Shown here piece by piece: positions 1 through 7,308 of a DNA stretch of 44,414 nucleotides. Origin of the DNA: Bacteroidales bacterium (lineage in GTDB: Bacteria > Bacteroidota > Bacteroidia > Bacteroidales > VadinHA17); NCBI GenBank assembly GCA_003162595.1, contig PMNJ01000345.1, forward strand, positions 1 to 44,414, given 5' to 3'. Each line of letters starts with the position of its first letter. Within the stretch, counting starts at the first letter, position 1. A program made the translations under genes and the position numbers. The notes under the pieces are model-generated. The model was not told the origin of the DNA and made no database searches. It saw only the letters and a list, made by a program, of their open reading frames with translations.

Positions 1-476
1 ATTTTTGAGACCCATGGCTGGTCGATCCAGCCGCCTGCCAGGCATAACCTGTAAGGGAACCTCATATCTCTCTTTGTTGCTGAACTTGAACGGTCAGGTA
101 AGCCGGGTTCAGGTATCCTTTCCAGTATCATATACTGAATCCCGTTCATTTTGCAGAGAGCTTCTTTATCGGGAGTATGTCCATCACTGTTTACGACAAA
201 AATGTCAGGTTTTAATCTGATTAAATCAGGTTCAAAATCAAGCATTCCTCTTCCGGAAGCAAGAAAAGCATCATAAACATACCGGATTGATTTTACTGTA
301 AATAATCTTTCCTCTTCTGAAAAAACGGGTCTTTTACCTTTCAGCAAAAGAAGGTTTTCATCTCTTCCTATACTAACATAGAGATCACCAAAAGTTGCTG
401 CTGTTTTAAAAAAGGCAATATGCCCGCCATGAAGCAGGTCATAACATCCGCTTACCAGAACTTTTTTGCGTTTCAT
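1..476 (-). CDS. HxGH nucleotidyltransferase fused to GHMP-kinase-like domain (3' part cut by window edge)
   Basis: An open minus-strand frame runs from an ATG at 476 off the left edge (158 codons visible). Residues 1 to about 130 form a cytidylyltransferase-like Rossmann domain: the start reads VLVSGCYDLLHGGH, containing the HxGH nucleotide-binding motif, and a DGHTPDK segment follows near residue 100. Around residue 140 the frame enters RLCLAGGWIDQPWVS, which resembles the N-terminal strand of GHMP sugar kinases such as HddA (GGxxDxP). The protein is therefore probably a bifunctional enzyme that phosphorylates a sugar and activates it as a nucleotide sugar in the cytosol. It starts 13 bp after the stop of the GDP-mannose-epimerase-like gene, so the two are probably one operon. 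Substrate and nucleotide are unknown. The fusion is read from the sequence; the pathway is inferred. The kinase domain is only visible at its first residues. Confidence 0.8.
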   Translation of the reverse strand, partial: MKRKKVLVSGCYDLLHGGHIAFFKTAATFGDLYVSIGRDENLLLLKGKRPVFSEEERLFTVKSIRYVYDAFLASGRGMLDFEPDLIRLKPDIFVVNSDGHTPDKEALCKMNGIQYMILERIPEPGLPDRSSSATKRDMRFPYRLCLAGGWIDQPWVSK

Positions 477-489
477 CTGACGAGATCTC

Positions 490-1491
490 TTATTTATTGA
501 ACTTGTTGTACCCTTTTTTTCTTCTACTCTCATCTACAACCTGTTCACTTATCCAGTTATACGTTTTTTTCATACCTTTCCTGAGAGGAATAGAAGGTTC
601 CCAACCGAGATATTTTTTAATAAGGGTGTTTTCCGAATTACGTCCTCTCACACCTTTGGGAGCTTTCAGATCATATATTCTGTTAAGTTTATAACCTGCT
701 ATATCTTCAACTATATCAACAAGCTGGTTAATTGATACCATTTCGCTGCTTCCAAGATTGAGTGGTTCCTCAATATTGCTGTACATAATATCCTGTATGC
801 CCTTAATGCAATCATCTATGTACATAAAGCTCCTGGTTTGAAGGCCATCGCCCCAGATCACTATCTCCTTTTTCCCGGTAATACCGGCTTCAATTACTTT
901 ACGGCTGATAGCTGCAGGTGCTTTTTCACGGCCACCGTCAAAAGTCCCGCATGGACCATAAACATTATGGAACCTGGCAACTCTTGTAGTAAGACCAAAA
1001 TCTTCCCTGAAATGACGGCACATACGCTCGCTGAATAATTTTTCCCATCCATAACCATCCTCTGCCAATGCCGGGTAAGCATCAGATTCTATCAGGCCCG
1101 GATTATGCGGATCGGTCTGCTTTTCACCATTATAAACACAGGCAGACGAGGCATAGAAAAACCTGTCTATACCGCAATCCTTTGAAGCAAGAAGAAGGTG
1201 TGTATTTATCAGAACGCTGATCATACATGCAGCCTTGTTATTTTCAATAAATCCCATCCCTCCCATATCTGCAGCCAGGTTAAAAACTTCATTGTACCCA
1301 TTTACAGCTTTGTAACAGTTTTCTCTCAGACGAAGATCCAGAACGAGGTTATCTGCATCACCAGAAACTTGATACCATTCGTTAAGAGGTTTTAAATCTA
1401 CTGCCCGGACACTGTTACCCTTTTTAATCAGTTCTTTTACAAGGTGTCCACCAATAAAACCTCCTGCACCTGCTACAACAATCTTTTTCAT
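490..1491 (-). CDS. GDP-mannose 3,5-epimerase-like NAD-dependent SDR epimerase
   Basis: A 333-residue extended short-chain dehydrogenase. The NAD-binding GAGGFIG motif is at residues 8-14. NLAADMGGMGF, FYASSACVY, the YGWEK active-site pair, GGREKAPAA and WGDGLQTRSF follow in order. These blocks, including the Cys of SSACVY and the Lys of GREKAPAA used as catalytic acid/base in plant GME, match GDP-mannose 3,5-epimerase far better than generic UDP-sugar epimerases. The expected reaction is GDP-D-mannose to GDP-L-galactose (and GDP-L-gulose) in the cytosol. The fused nucleotidyltransferase/kinase gene begins 13 bp downstream. The promoter/leader block at 1492-1578 lies immediately upstream of the ATG. 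Many bacterial GME-like proteins are annotated only as epimerases, so the exact substrate is inferred. Confidence 0.85.
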   Translation of the reverse strand: MKKIVVAGAGGFIGGHLVKELIKKGNSVRAVDLKPLNEWYQVSGDADNLVLDLRLRENCYKAVNGYNEVFNLAADMGGMGFIENNKAACMISVLINTHLLLASKDCGIDRFFYASSACVYNGEKQTDPHNPGLIESDAYPALAEDGYGWEKLFSERMCRHFREDFGLTTRVARFHNVYGPCGTFDGGREKAPAAISRKVIEAGITGKKEIVIWGDGLQTRSFMYIDDCIKGIQDIMYSNIEEPLNLGSSEMVSINQLVDIVEDIAGYKLNRIYDLKAPKGVRGRNSENTLIKKYLGWEPSIPLRKGMKKTYNWISEQVVDESRRKKGYNKFNK

Positions 1492-1553
1492 AATTTTTAA
1501 ATTTTAATACTTACTTACACGGTAACTTTCGCGATTACTTTAAAATATAAAAG
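1492..1553 (-). promoter_or_regulatory. Promoter/5' leader block, copy 1 (in front of the epimerase)
   Basis: The bases directly upstream of the epimerase ATG are almost identical (59 of 62) to 32102-32163. Read on the minus strand, a -7-like TACTTTTA (1555-1548) is followed by TTAAAGTAATCGCGAAAG and then TTACCGTGTAAGTAA. A TTTG (1578-1575) sits 19 bases upstream of the -7 box, fitting the Bacteroidota TTTG/TAnnTTTG promoter pattern. The conserved CGCG block therefore falls at or just after the expected transcription start and may be an operator or a 5'-UTR element. Weaker similarity to copy 2 continues upstream to about 1620. Confidence 0.7.
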
Positions 1554-1638
1554 TAGTTGTTTTTTCCACTCCGGCAAATTCTTTTAAAACATTTTTGACT
1601 GAATTTGACTTTTCTGAGAAATTCGATGTTTTCCTTCT

Positions 1639-1680
1639 ATTTAAGTTTTACCCGAATTCAAAAAATCTTCCAATATTTTT
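1639..1680 (-). repeat. Dispersed 42-bp intergenic repeat, copy 1
   Basis: On the plus strand this reads ATTTAAGTTTTACCCGAATT followed by CAAAAAATCTTCCAATATTT and TT. A close copy lies at 7240-7281 upstream of the rhamnose mutarotase gene, with only a few mismatches. Both lie upstream of minus-strand genes. The role is unknown. Confidence 0.6.
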
Positions 1681-1832
1681 CTTCTTTTCTAAGTTTATGT
1701 GACTTCTATTTAACATCATTAGCGTCCATTAAAAACTAATGATAAATTATATTATATTTAGTTTGGGCTCCCCTTTTGGTAACATTACAATAGACAATTG
1801 AAATTGAAACAATCTCACACATATAAATTAAC

Positions 1833-1840
1833 TACTTTTG
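1833..1840 (+). promoter_or_regulatory. -7 promoter box for the GlpD-like gene
   Basis: TACTTTTG fits the Bacteroidota -7 consensus TAnnTTTG and ends 27 bases before the ATG at 1868. No good TTTG -33 box is seen at the usual 18-21 base spacing, so only the -7 half is supported. Confidence 0.5.
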
Positions 1841-1867
1841 AAAAGGAATTATCAAATCCATTAACTT

Positions 1868-3643
1868 ATGTTAGAAGAAAATCTTATGATACCATCTATG
1901 GATATTAAAAATGGGGACAATTTTTTGAATTCACAAACAGATTCCGAAGGTCAAAGGGACCATCGAATGGGTGGAACAAGTCGACTGACACTCTCAGAAT
2001 TCGCTAAGCTTAAAGAGCATCCTGACCTTTCCGTTCTTATTGTGGGCGGTGGCATTAATGGAATCGGCCTCCTGCGAGAGCTAGCATTACAGGGAATAGA
2101 CACTTTACTGGTTGACAAGTCCGATTTCTGCTCTGAAACCAGTGCAGCCATGACCCGTGTGATTCATGGGGGTCTCCGGTATCTTGAAAACGCTGAATTG
2201 CGTCTTGTACGTGAGTCCCTGCGTGAGCGTAACCTGCTATTGCAGAACGCTCCACACTACGTCAAGCCATTGGCAACGACTATTCCAATTTTCAGTTTGA
2301 CTTCTGGCATTATTCCTACTATCCGTAATCTTCTGGGATGGAACGCACGGCCGGGCAACAGGGGAGCATTGCTAATAAAAGCCGGCCTTACGCTGTACGA
2401 TTTGCTTGCAGGAAAGAAGTCTCCTCTTCCCAGGCACAGGTTCCGCTTTCGTCGCACAATTTTTGCACTACGGCCGGCTCTAAACCCCGGAGTGATCTGT
2501 ACCGCAACTTACTACGACGCAAGAATCACTTATCCTGAGAGGTTGTGCCTCGAATTGATCCAAGACGCAGAAGCGTCATTTCCCGAGGCACGAGCACTGA
2601 ATTATGTTAGCCTCCAGAGCGCCATAGGGAAAACTGTGGTACTGCGCAATGAGCTATCCGGCGAAACAACTGAAGTTAGGCCCAGAATTGTCATTAACGC
2701 AACGGGCGCATGGATCGATTTCACCAACCATAGCCTGGGGCAGAAGTCCTGCTTTATAGGCGGAACTAAAGGTTCCCACATTGTACTCAACCACCCTGGA
2801 CTTGTGGAAGCAACAGGCGACGAAATGATCTACTTCGTAAACCTGGACGGACGTATCTGCATCTTCTACGCAGTCGGCAGTAAAATTATCGCCGGCGCAA
2901 CCGATATCCCTACTGAAGACCCTGATGCAGTCTGTGACGAGGCTGAGGTAGATTACATTCTTGAGGCTCTGCAGCAGGTATTCCCTTCAATCCAAGTTGA
3001 TAGGTCACATGTAGTTTATCGGTTCTGTGGCGTTCGGCCATTGCCTCAAAGTAATACCTTAACACCAGGCCAGGTCAGCCGTGACCATAGCTTTCCGGTA
3101 CTGATCCCAGGAAACGGAATTGATTTTCCAATCTACTCCCTTGTCGGCGGAAAATGGACAACCTTCCGTGCACTGGCTGAGCAAGTAGCAGACGAGATTT
3201 TACGAGTTCTTGGACACCCTCGAATCTGCGATTCCGCGAATATTCCCATCGGTGGAGGCAAAAATTACCCCCCTAAGATGAATGAGCGGGAGGGAATACC
3301 CCGCCATCGGTTTGTAGAGCTCATAGAACGCTATGGCTCAAGGGCAGAAAAAGTCGCTACCTATCTACAGGCGGGTCCTGATGCTCTGTTGACCTATCAT
3401 AGCGGTTATTCCCGGCGGGAGATTGAATTCATAGCACGATACGAGAGAGTAGCTCACCTTGACGACCTGATCCTGAGACGAACATTAATGGGTATACTGG
3501 GTGAAGTGAGCCTGGCTTTGCTGGAAGAACTGGCAGCAATTATTTCACCGGTGCTTGAATGGTCTCCGCAGGAATCGAAAGCCGAGGTTGTACGAACCGT
3601 GGAGCTTCTTCAGAGAGTTCACGGTGTGATGCTGGCCAGGTGA
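1868..3643 (+). CDS. FAD-dependent glycerol-3-phosphate-dehydrogenase-family protein (GlpD/GlpA/EryB-like)
   Basis: A 591-residue FAD oxidoreductase. The dinucleotide-binding GGGINGIG lies at residues 60-67, followed by a typical GlpD SAAMTRVIHGGLRYLE segment, GATDIPTED, VYRFCGVRPL and GGKWTTFRALAEQ near the C-terminal end of the FAD domain, then a helical C-terminal domain. The family oxidises glycerol 3-phosphate to dihydroxyacetone phosphate at the membrane; EryB homologues act on erythritol phosphate. The N-terminus is about 35 residues longer than usual, and the Met at residue 34 is an alternative start. It is the only convincing plus-strand gene. Its last 25 bp overlap the 3' end of the convergent FGGY kinase gene. 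Pairing with a non-GlpK kinase and a GRP transporter suggests another polyol phosphate as substrate, which is inference. Confidence 0.88.
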   Translation: MLEENLMIPSMDIKNGDNFLNSQTDSEGQRDHRMGGTSRLTLSEFAKLKEHPDLSVLIVGGGINGIGLLRELALQGIDTLLVDKSDFCSETSAAMTRVIHGGLRYLENAELRLVRESLRERNLLLQNAPHYVKPLATTIPIFSLTSGIIPTIRNLLGWNARPGNRGALLIKAGLTLYDLLAGKKSPLPRHRFRFRRTIFALRPALNPGVICTATYYDARITYPERLCLELIQDAEASFPEARALNYVSLQSAIGKTVVLRNELSGETTEVRPRIVINATGAWIDFTNHSLGQKSCFIGGTKGSHIVLNHPGLVEATGDEMIYFVNLDGRICIFYAVGSKIIAGATDIPTEDPDAVCDEAEVDYILEALQQVFPSIQVDRSHVVYRFCGVRPLPQSNTLTPGQVSRDHSFPVLIPGNGIDFPIYSLVGGKWTTFRALAEQVADEILRVLGHPRICDSANIPIGGGKNYPPKMNEREGIPRHRFVELIERYGSRAEKVATYLQAGPDALLTYHSGYSRREIEFIARYERVAHLDDLILRRTLMGILGEVSLALLEELAAIISPVLEWSPQESKAEVVRTVELLQRVHGVMLAR

Positions 3644-5145
3644 TCGAAGTCACCCTTCAAGTGTTCGTAAATGTCCAGGAACACCTGATAGCTCAGCATA
3701 TACCTTTTATGATTCTCCTCGTTTGGTTCGAAGCGTCTGTCAAGATGCACCATTTCCGTGAGTGATTTACGGATATCCGGAAAGATTCCGGTGCCCATTC
3801 CCGCAAGGACAGCAGCTCCGAATGGTGAACCTACCGAGGTGCGAGGCAGCAATAAAGGAAGTCCCAACACATCCGCCTTAATCTGATTCCAAAGATCGCT
3901 GCGGCTGCAGCCGCCAACGCTCCTCACTTCCCTGACTTCTGCACCTGCTTTCATTGCCACCTCTATATTGTGGCGGAGCGCAAATGCCGTGCCTTCTAAA
4001 ATAGAACGCACAAGCGCAGCTTTGGAGGTGGCAAGCGACAAACCGAAAAACACCCCGCGGGCATTTGTATGCCATAGGGGTGATCGTTCCCCCATCATAT
4101 AAGGAAGAAAAATAACACCGTCGCTGCCAGGCTTAATACCTGCTGCTTGTCCAGTAAGCAGATCAAATGCATCAGTCTTATTCTCAGATGCTGTATGTAC
4201 TTCAATTTGTCCCAACTGATCCCGGAACCAGCGCAGGCATCCTCCCGATGCGACCATTGCTCCCAACAGCAAATGGATTCCAGACAAGGCGTGCGGCATG
4301 GCGATCAGTGCCGGCTCTGTCAGGCCTTTATCATTAGGCATGATGATCACCGTTGAAGTACCTGTCATTTCGACTGCGATACCTGGTTCAACCACTCCTG
4401 CCTCCAGAGCAGCCGAGGCACTGTCTACTGTCCCTGCCATAACAGGAGTACCGGTTTTTAACCCGGTTGCCTCCGACGCCTCCGCAGTTACCCTACCCTG
4501 AATCAAATGTGCCGCCATAACCTCAGGGAATTGCGAAGTCTTTATTCCGCAGATATTGCAAAGAGCTTCAGACCATTCATCCTTCTGATAATCGCGCAAT
4601 TGCATAAGCGCAGCATTAGAGGGATCCAGGGTAAGCCGTCCTGTAAGCCGGTAATTAATATAGCTGTTTACTTGGACAAACTGCCAGGTTTTCTTTAAAA
4701 CTTCAGGTTCATTATTCTGAAGCCATAGAAGCCGGGCCGCAAGATAAAAAGCATCCGGACGGTTACCTGTTATCCTGTAGATTTGATCTGCTCCCAGCAT
4801 CTCCGTCAGCCGGATAGTCTCAGCTTCCGCACGACGGTCCATCCAGATCATCGCGGGACGCAAAGGTTTTCCGGAATGATCCAGTGCCAGAAGAGCAGGT
4901 GCCTGGCAACTTACTGCAAGTCCAATAACACTTTCTGCACTGTCTGGAACCTTTGAAAGCGCCTCTTTTACGGCCTTGCAGGTTCCATGCCACCAATCCT
5001 CAGGATCCTGCTCAACCCAGGCAGGTCGGATGTGGTGCAGTGGATATTCCGCCTGCCCATCTGCAAGAAGGTTTCCTCTTTTGTCAATAAGAACAGCTTT
5101 GACGGAACTGGTTCCTACATCGATACCAAGCAATAGTGATCCCAT
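3619..5145 (-). CDS. FGGY-family carbohydrate kinase (xylulokinase-like)
   Basis: From the ATG at 5145 the protein is 508 residues, a normal FGGY length, and opens with MGSLLLGIDVGTSSVKAV, the phosphate-1 motif of the actin-like ATPase fold. GTSTVI, GERSPLW and the VGGCSRSDLWNQI block near residue 430 are all present. A longer open frame reaches 5292, but the extra 49 residues are unlike the family and lie inside the upstream transporter gene. The enzyme phosphorylates a ketose or polyol with ATP. It is nearest to xylulokinases and clearly not GlpK, so the substrate is open. It follows the transporter by 14 bp (same operon) and converges with the GlpD-like gene, overlapping it by 25 bp. GC content looks higher than in the Sus genes. 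Confidence 0.88.
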   Translation of the reverse strand: MGSLLLGIDVGTSSVKAVLIDKRGNLLADGQAEYPLHHIRPAWVEQDPEDWWHGTCKAVKEALSKVPDSAESVIGLAVSCQAPALLALDHSGKPLRPAMIWMDRRAEAETIRLTEMLGADQIYRITGNRPDAFYLAARLLWLQNNEPEVLKKTWQFVQVNSYINYRLTGRLTLDPSNAALMQLRDYQKDEWSEALCNICGIKTSQFPEVMAAHLIQGRVTAEASEATGLKTGTPVMAGTVDSASAALEAGVVEPGIAVEMTGTSTVIIMPNDKGLTEPALIAMPHALSGIHLLLGAMVASGGCLRWFRDQLGQIEVHTASENKTDAFDLLTGQAAGIKPGSDGVIFLPYMMGERSPLWHTNARGVFFGLSLATSKAALVRSILEGTAFALRHNIEVAMKAGAEVREVRSVGGCSRSDLWNQIKADVLGLPLLLPRTSVGSPFGAAVLAGMGTGIFPDIRKSLTEMVHLDRRFEPNEENHKRYMLSYQVFLDIYEHLKGDFDHLASITP

Positions 5146-5159
5146 ACAACAATTAATGG

Positions 5160-6200
5160 TTATTGGATAGCGTAGAGAGGGGCGATTGAAACCAGTATCA
5201 GACCCGCCAGATAAAACAGGAACATGAGAACAAGCAATCGGGTTACACGTGGTCCGCCTCCTGCGAACTCCTTCCAGGCAAGAACGCCCCAAAGGGCTCC
5301 AACCATGGTTGAGCCTTGCCCGATAGCGTAGCTGATCGCCGGTCCAATCTGTAAAGCCTTAGGTGCGCTGGCAGCGACGAAGTTTGACAAAGAACCGGTA
5401 ATCCAGATCAGGCCACCTAAAATCCCAAGAAAGTGAACCCAAGCATTGCCTTTCAGATAATCTTTGAAAGTCAACCGTGAGCCCTCAATCGGGTATCGCA
5501 TAAAATAAAGATTAAGAAAGAAAACAGAAACCAATACACCCAGACTAAAAATGAATCCAACAGCATAAGGACCCAATCCGCTTTCTCCCTTCTTACCGAT
5601 TTCGACAAGCGGGTAGAAAGTACCCATCAATAAACCTCCAATTATAGCAAGCTTAATCCCCTTCCAGGTGGAGGCTTTCCTGGCGATGACATCTGCCTTA
5701 TCGCCAGTATCACTTTTACTGGCTGCAAGTGCCCGGTAAGCGATGGCATCCACGATGATAGCAGCCACAACCAGTGCAACACCGGCAAACAGTAAATAAG
5801 GATTTCCCTGCGGGTTAACAATGTAATTCCAGATAACCCCAACTACCAGGGCAAGTCCAACACCTATGGGAAACCCCACACCCATCCCAGCTACAGCAAT
5901 GGCGCCCACTACAAGGATGTTCGAGAGATTAAAAATGACACCACCTGCGAAACCGCAAATTATATTAATAGTTCCCGCGTGTGAAAGATCATTAACAAAG
6001 GTGAGTCCGCCGGCTCCCCATGTACCGAATGTCAATCCGGCAAGAAGTGCACCCAGCGCCACTCCGATTGAGTAGTCATAGTAGAGGAGTTCAAAACGCC
6101 AGCCTTTAGCAAACTTTAGCACATTAGTCCATGATCCCCAGCAGATCATGGTCAGAATAGTGAGCATCAAAACCATCAGATAAGTGTGTGGAAGAGTCAT
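5160..6200 (-). CDS. GRP/RhaT-like sugar or polyol transporter (drug/metabolite transporter superfamily)
   Basis: A 346-residue, very hydrophobic protein with about ten membrane segments. The first helix contains MICWGSWTN, characteristic of the glucose/ribose porter (GRP) branch of the DMT superfamily, which also includes RhaT. A hydrophilic loop of about 25 residues near the middle (rich in Ser, Asp, Lys) separates two five-helix halves. It probably imports a sugar or polyol by cation symport across the inner membrane. The kinase gene starts 14 bp after its stop, suggesting uptake coupled to phosphorylation. Annotation pipelines sometimes label such proteins multidrug transporters; the neighbours argue for a carbohydrate. 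Confidence 0.8.
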   Translation of the reverse strand: MTLPHTYLMVLMLTILTMICWGSWTNVLKFAKGWRFELLYYDYSIGVALGALLAGLTFGTWGAGGLTFVNDLSHAGTINIICGFAGGVIFNLSNILVVGAIAVAGMGVGFPIGVGLALVVGVIWNYIVNPQGNPYLLFAGVALVVAAIIVDAIAYRALAASKSDTGDKADVIARKASTWKGIKLAIIGGLLMGTFYPLVEIGKKGESGLGPYAVGFIFSLGVLVSVFFLNLYFMRYPIEGSRLTFKDYLKGNAWVHFLGILGGLIWITGSLSNFVAASAPKALQIGPAISYAIGQGSTMVGALWGVLAWKEFAGGGPRVTRLLVLMFLFYLAGLILVSIAPLYAIQ

Positions 6201-6352
6201 AATATGTACTTTTTATGGTTAAATATATTTGATATAGAAAACTGTTTCAATTACTAACTTTGTTTATTATGATATTCTTCAAATATTTAATATAATACTT
6301 TTAATGAATATTTATAAGAGTTCCTAATGAACAAAGAGTAAATGTGAAATTA

Positions 6353-6713
6353 CTAATTTTCAAGTTTCGAATTTTTAATATCTTCAAGATATTGTTTAAT
6401 TTTTTGATTTTCCTCTTTCCTGATGATGAGAAGGGCATCGAAGGTATCCACAACAATATACTCGTTCAACCCTTGCAACAGAGCAATTTTTGGGTGGTAT
6501 GCTTATTAAATTCCCTTTACTGGCTTAAGTAAAGACTTTACCACATACTATTCATTTTCATTATCATCGATGGTTGTTTGCACGTACAGCGAACCCCATG
6601 CACCAAGATCGGACCATCCCATTTCTGCAGTTGTTCCAATAAAAATCACCACTTTTAAAAAGTGCATTTGCCAGATTCCTATCAGGCTTCCCGGTAATTT
6701 TTTTTAATTTGTC
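6353..6713 (-). pseudogene. Remnant of mannose-1-phosphate guanylyltransferase (manC-like)
   Basis: Three pieces in different frames match the C-terminal half of ManC. About 6713-6636 gives KKITGKPDRNL followed by LFKSGDFYWN, resembling the FTEKPD...SGxFYWNSG block. About 6640-6548 gives MGWSDLGAWGSLY, the WSDLGTWGSLY block, then a stop. About 6482-6353 gives LLQGLNEYIVVDTFDALLI and a basic tail ending at a stop (6353-6355), the VVLQGLDxYIVVDT end of the family. The roughly 80 residues between the first two blocks, and the whole N-terminal catalytic half with its GGxGxRxxP loop, are missing. The gene is therefore dead. It would have made GDP-mannose, the substrate of the GME-like epimerase about 5 kb away. 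The 5' edge lies inside the 3' end of the rhamnose mutarotase gene. Confidence 0.8.
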
Positions 6714-7089
6714 CGCTTATGGCCATGAATTCTTTTTTCTGGTCCATTTCATAAATACGTTCCATTAATATCCACTTACTTCCGGCAGAAGAATCAATGC
6801 TGGTATTCTGAAACCTAGAGACGAAACTTTCCCATTCTTTTTGTCTTGGTTTGGACGCAAGTTCCAGCATATTTTTATTATGGTCAAAATCTGCCACGGT
6901 ATCCATAATCATAAATAATATGTTCCCATGAATATATATCTCCATATCAATAATACCGACTTCTTTCATTCCCTGAGTAATTTCGGGCCACGCCTTATTT
7001 ATTGCATGAACTTCTTTATACTGGCTGAGAAGCTCAGGATCATCTTTCAGAGTAAGGATTTTGCAATATCGTTTAAATAAATATTCCAT
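6682..7089 (-). CDS. L-rhamnose mutarotase family protein (RhaM/DUF718)
   Basis: A 135-residue cytosolic protein. KRYCKILTLKDDPELL at the start, then HAINKAWPEITQGMKEVGI, IYIHGNILFMIMDT and KPRQKEWESFVSRFQ are typical of the dimeric ferredoxin-like fold that interconverts alpha and beta anomers of L-rhamnose (related proteins serve L-fucose). The family is usually 104-115 residues; about 20 extra residues lie at the C-terminus. The last ten or so codons coincide with the manC remnant read in another frame, so the natural 3' end appears to have been replaced by a deletion or fusion. It lies downstream of a GH29 fucosidase gene, separated by 219 bp, and probably prepares released deoxysugar for the isomerase. 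Confidence 0.82.
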   Translation of the reverse strand: MEYLFKRYCKILTLKDDPELLSQYKEVHAINKAWPEITQGMKEVGIIDMEIYIHGNILFMIMDTVADFDHNKNMLELASKPRQKEWESFVSRFQNTSIDSSAGSKWILMERIYEMDQKKEFMAISGQIKKNYREA

Positions 7090-7239
7090 AATTTTCTGAA
7101 TTTTATAGTATTTGATTTTAGTTGAATAAACTTTAACTGTTATTTAAGCTTGGGATTGCGTGTAAGTTCATATATTTCCTTGCGACCTCTCATCCTCTCA
7201 ATACTTCACTTTTATCTTCACAGCTCCCGGCACCTTCAT

Positions 7240-7281
7240 TTAAGTTTTACCTGGATTCAAAAAATCTCCAAATATTTTTTT
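7240..7281 (-). repeat. Dispersed 42-bp intergenic repeat, copy 2
   Basis: It matches 1639-1680 with a few substitutions (ATTTAAGTTTTACC, then ATTCAAAAAATCT, then AATATTTTT shared in order). It lies in the 219-bp spacer between GH29 and the mutarotase gene. The remainder of that spacer has no clear coding potential beyond very short frames. Confidence 0.6.
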
Positions 7282-7308
7282 GGCTTTTTCTGTTTAAACA
7301 GCATTTTA

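Larger units (their letters stand above)
1492..1867. other. Intergenic region between divergent epimerase and GlpD-like genes
   Basis: This 376-bp AT-rich spacer separates two divergently transcribed genes. It holds the leader block of the epimerase at its left end, the repeat unit at 1639-1680, and the -7-like box of the GlpD-like gene at its right end. No protein-coding frame is convincing. Confidence 0.7.

Noticed and set aside
5146..5292. 49-residue N-terminal extension of the FGGY kinase frame
   Set aside because: It lies within the coding region of the transporter gene and precedes the canonical start of the kinase fold.
6344..6532. 62-codon plus-strand frame
   Set aside because: It is antisense to the clear ManC C-terminal remnant and has no features of its own.
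7141..7239. Very short minus-strand frames in the spacer upstream of the mutarotase gene, including a 17-codon basic one
   Set aside because: Too short and without recognisable homology; could be remnants but cannot be supported.
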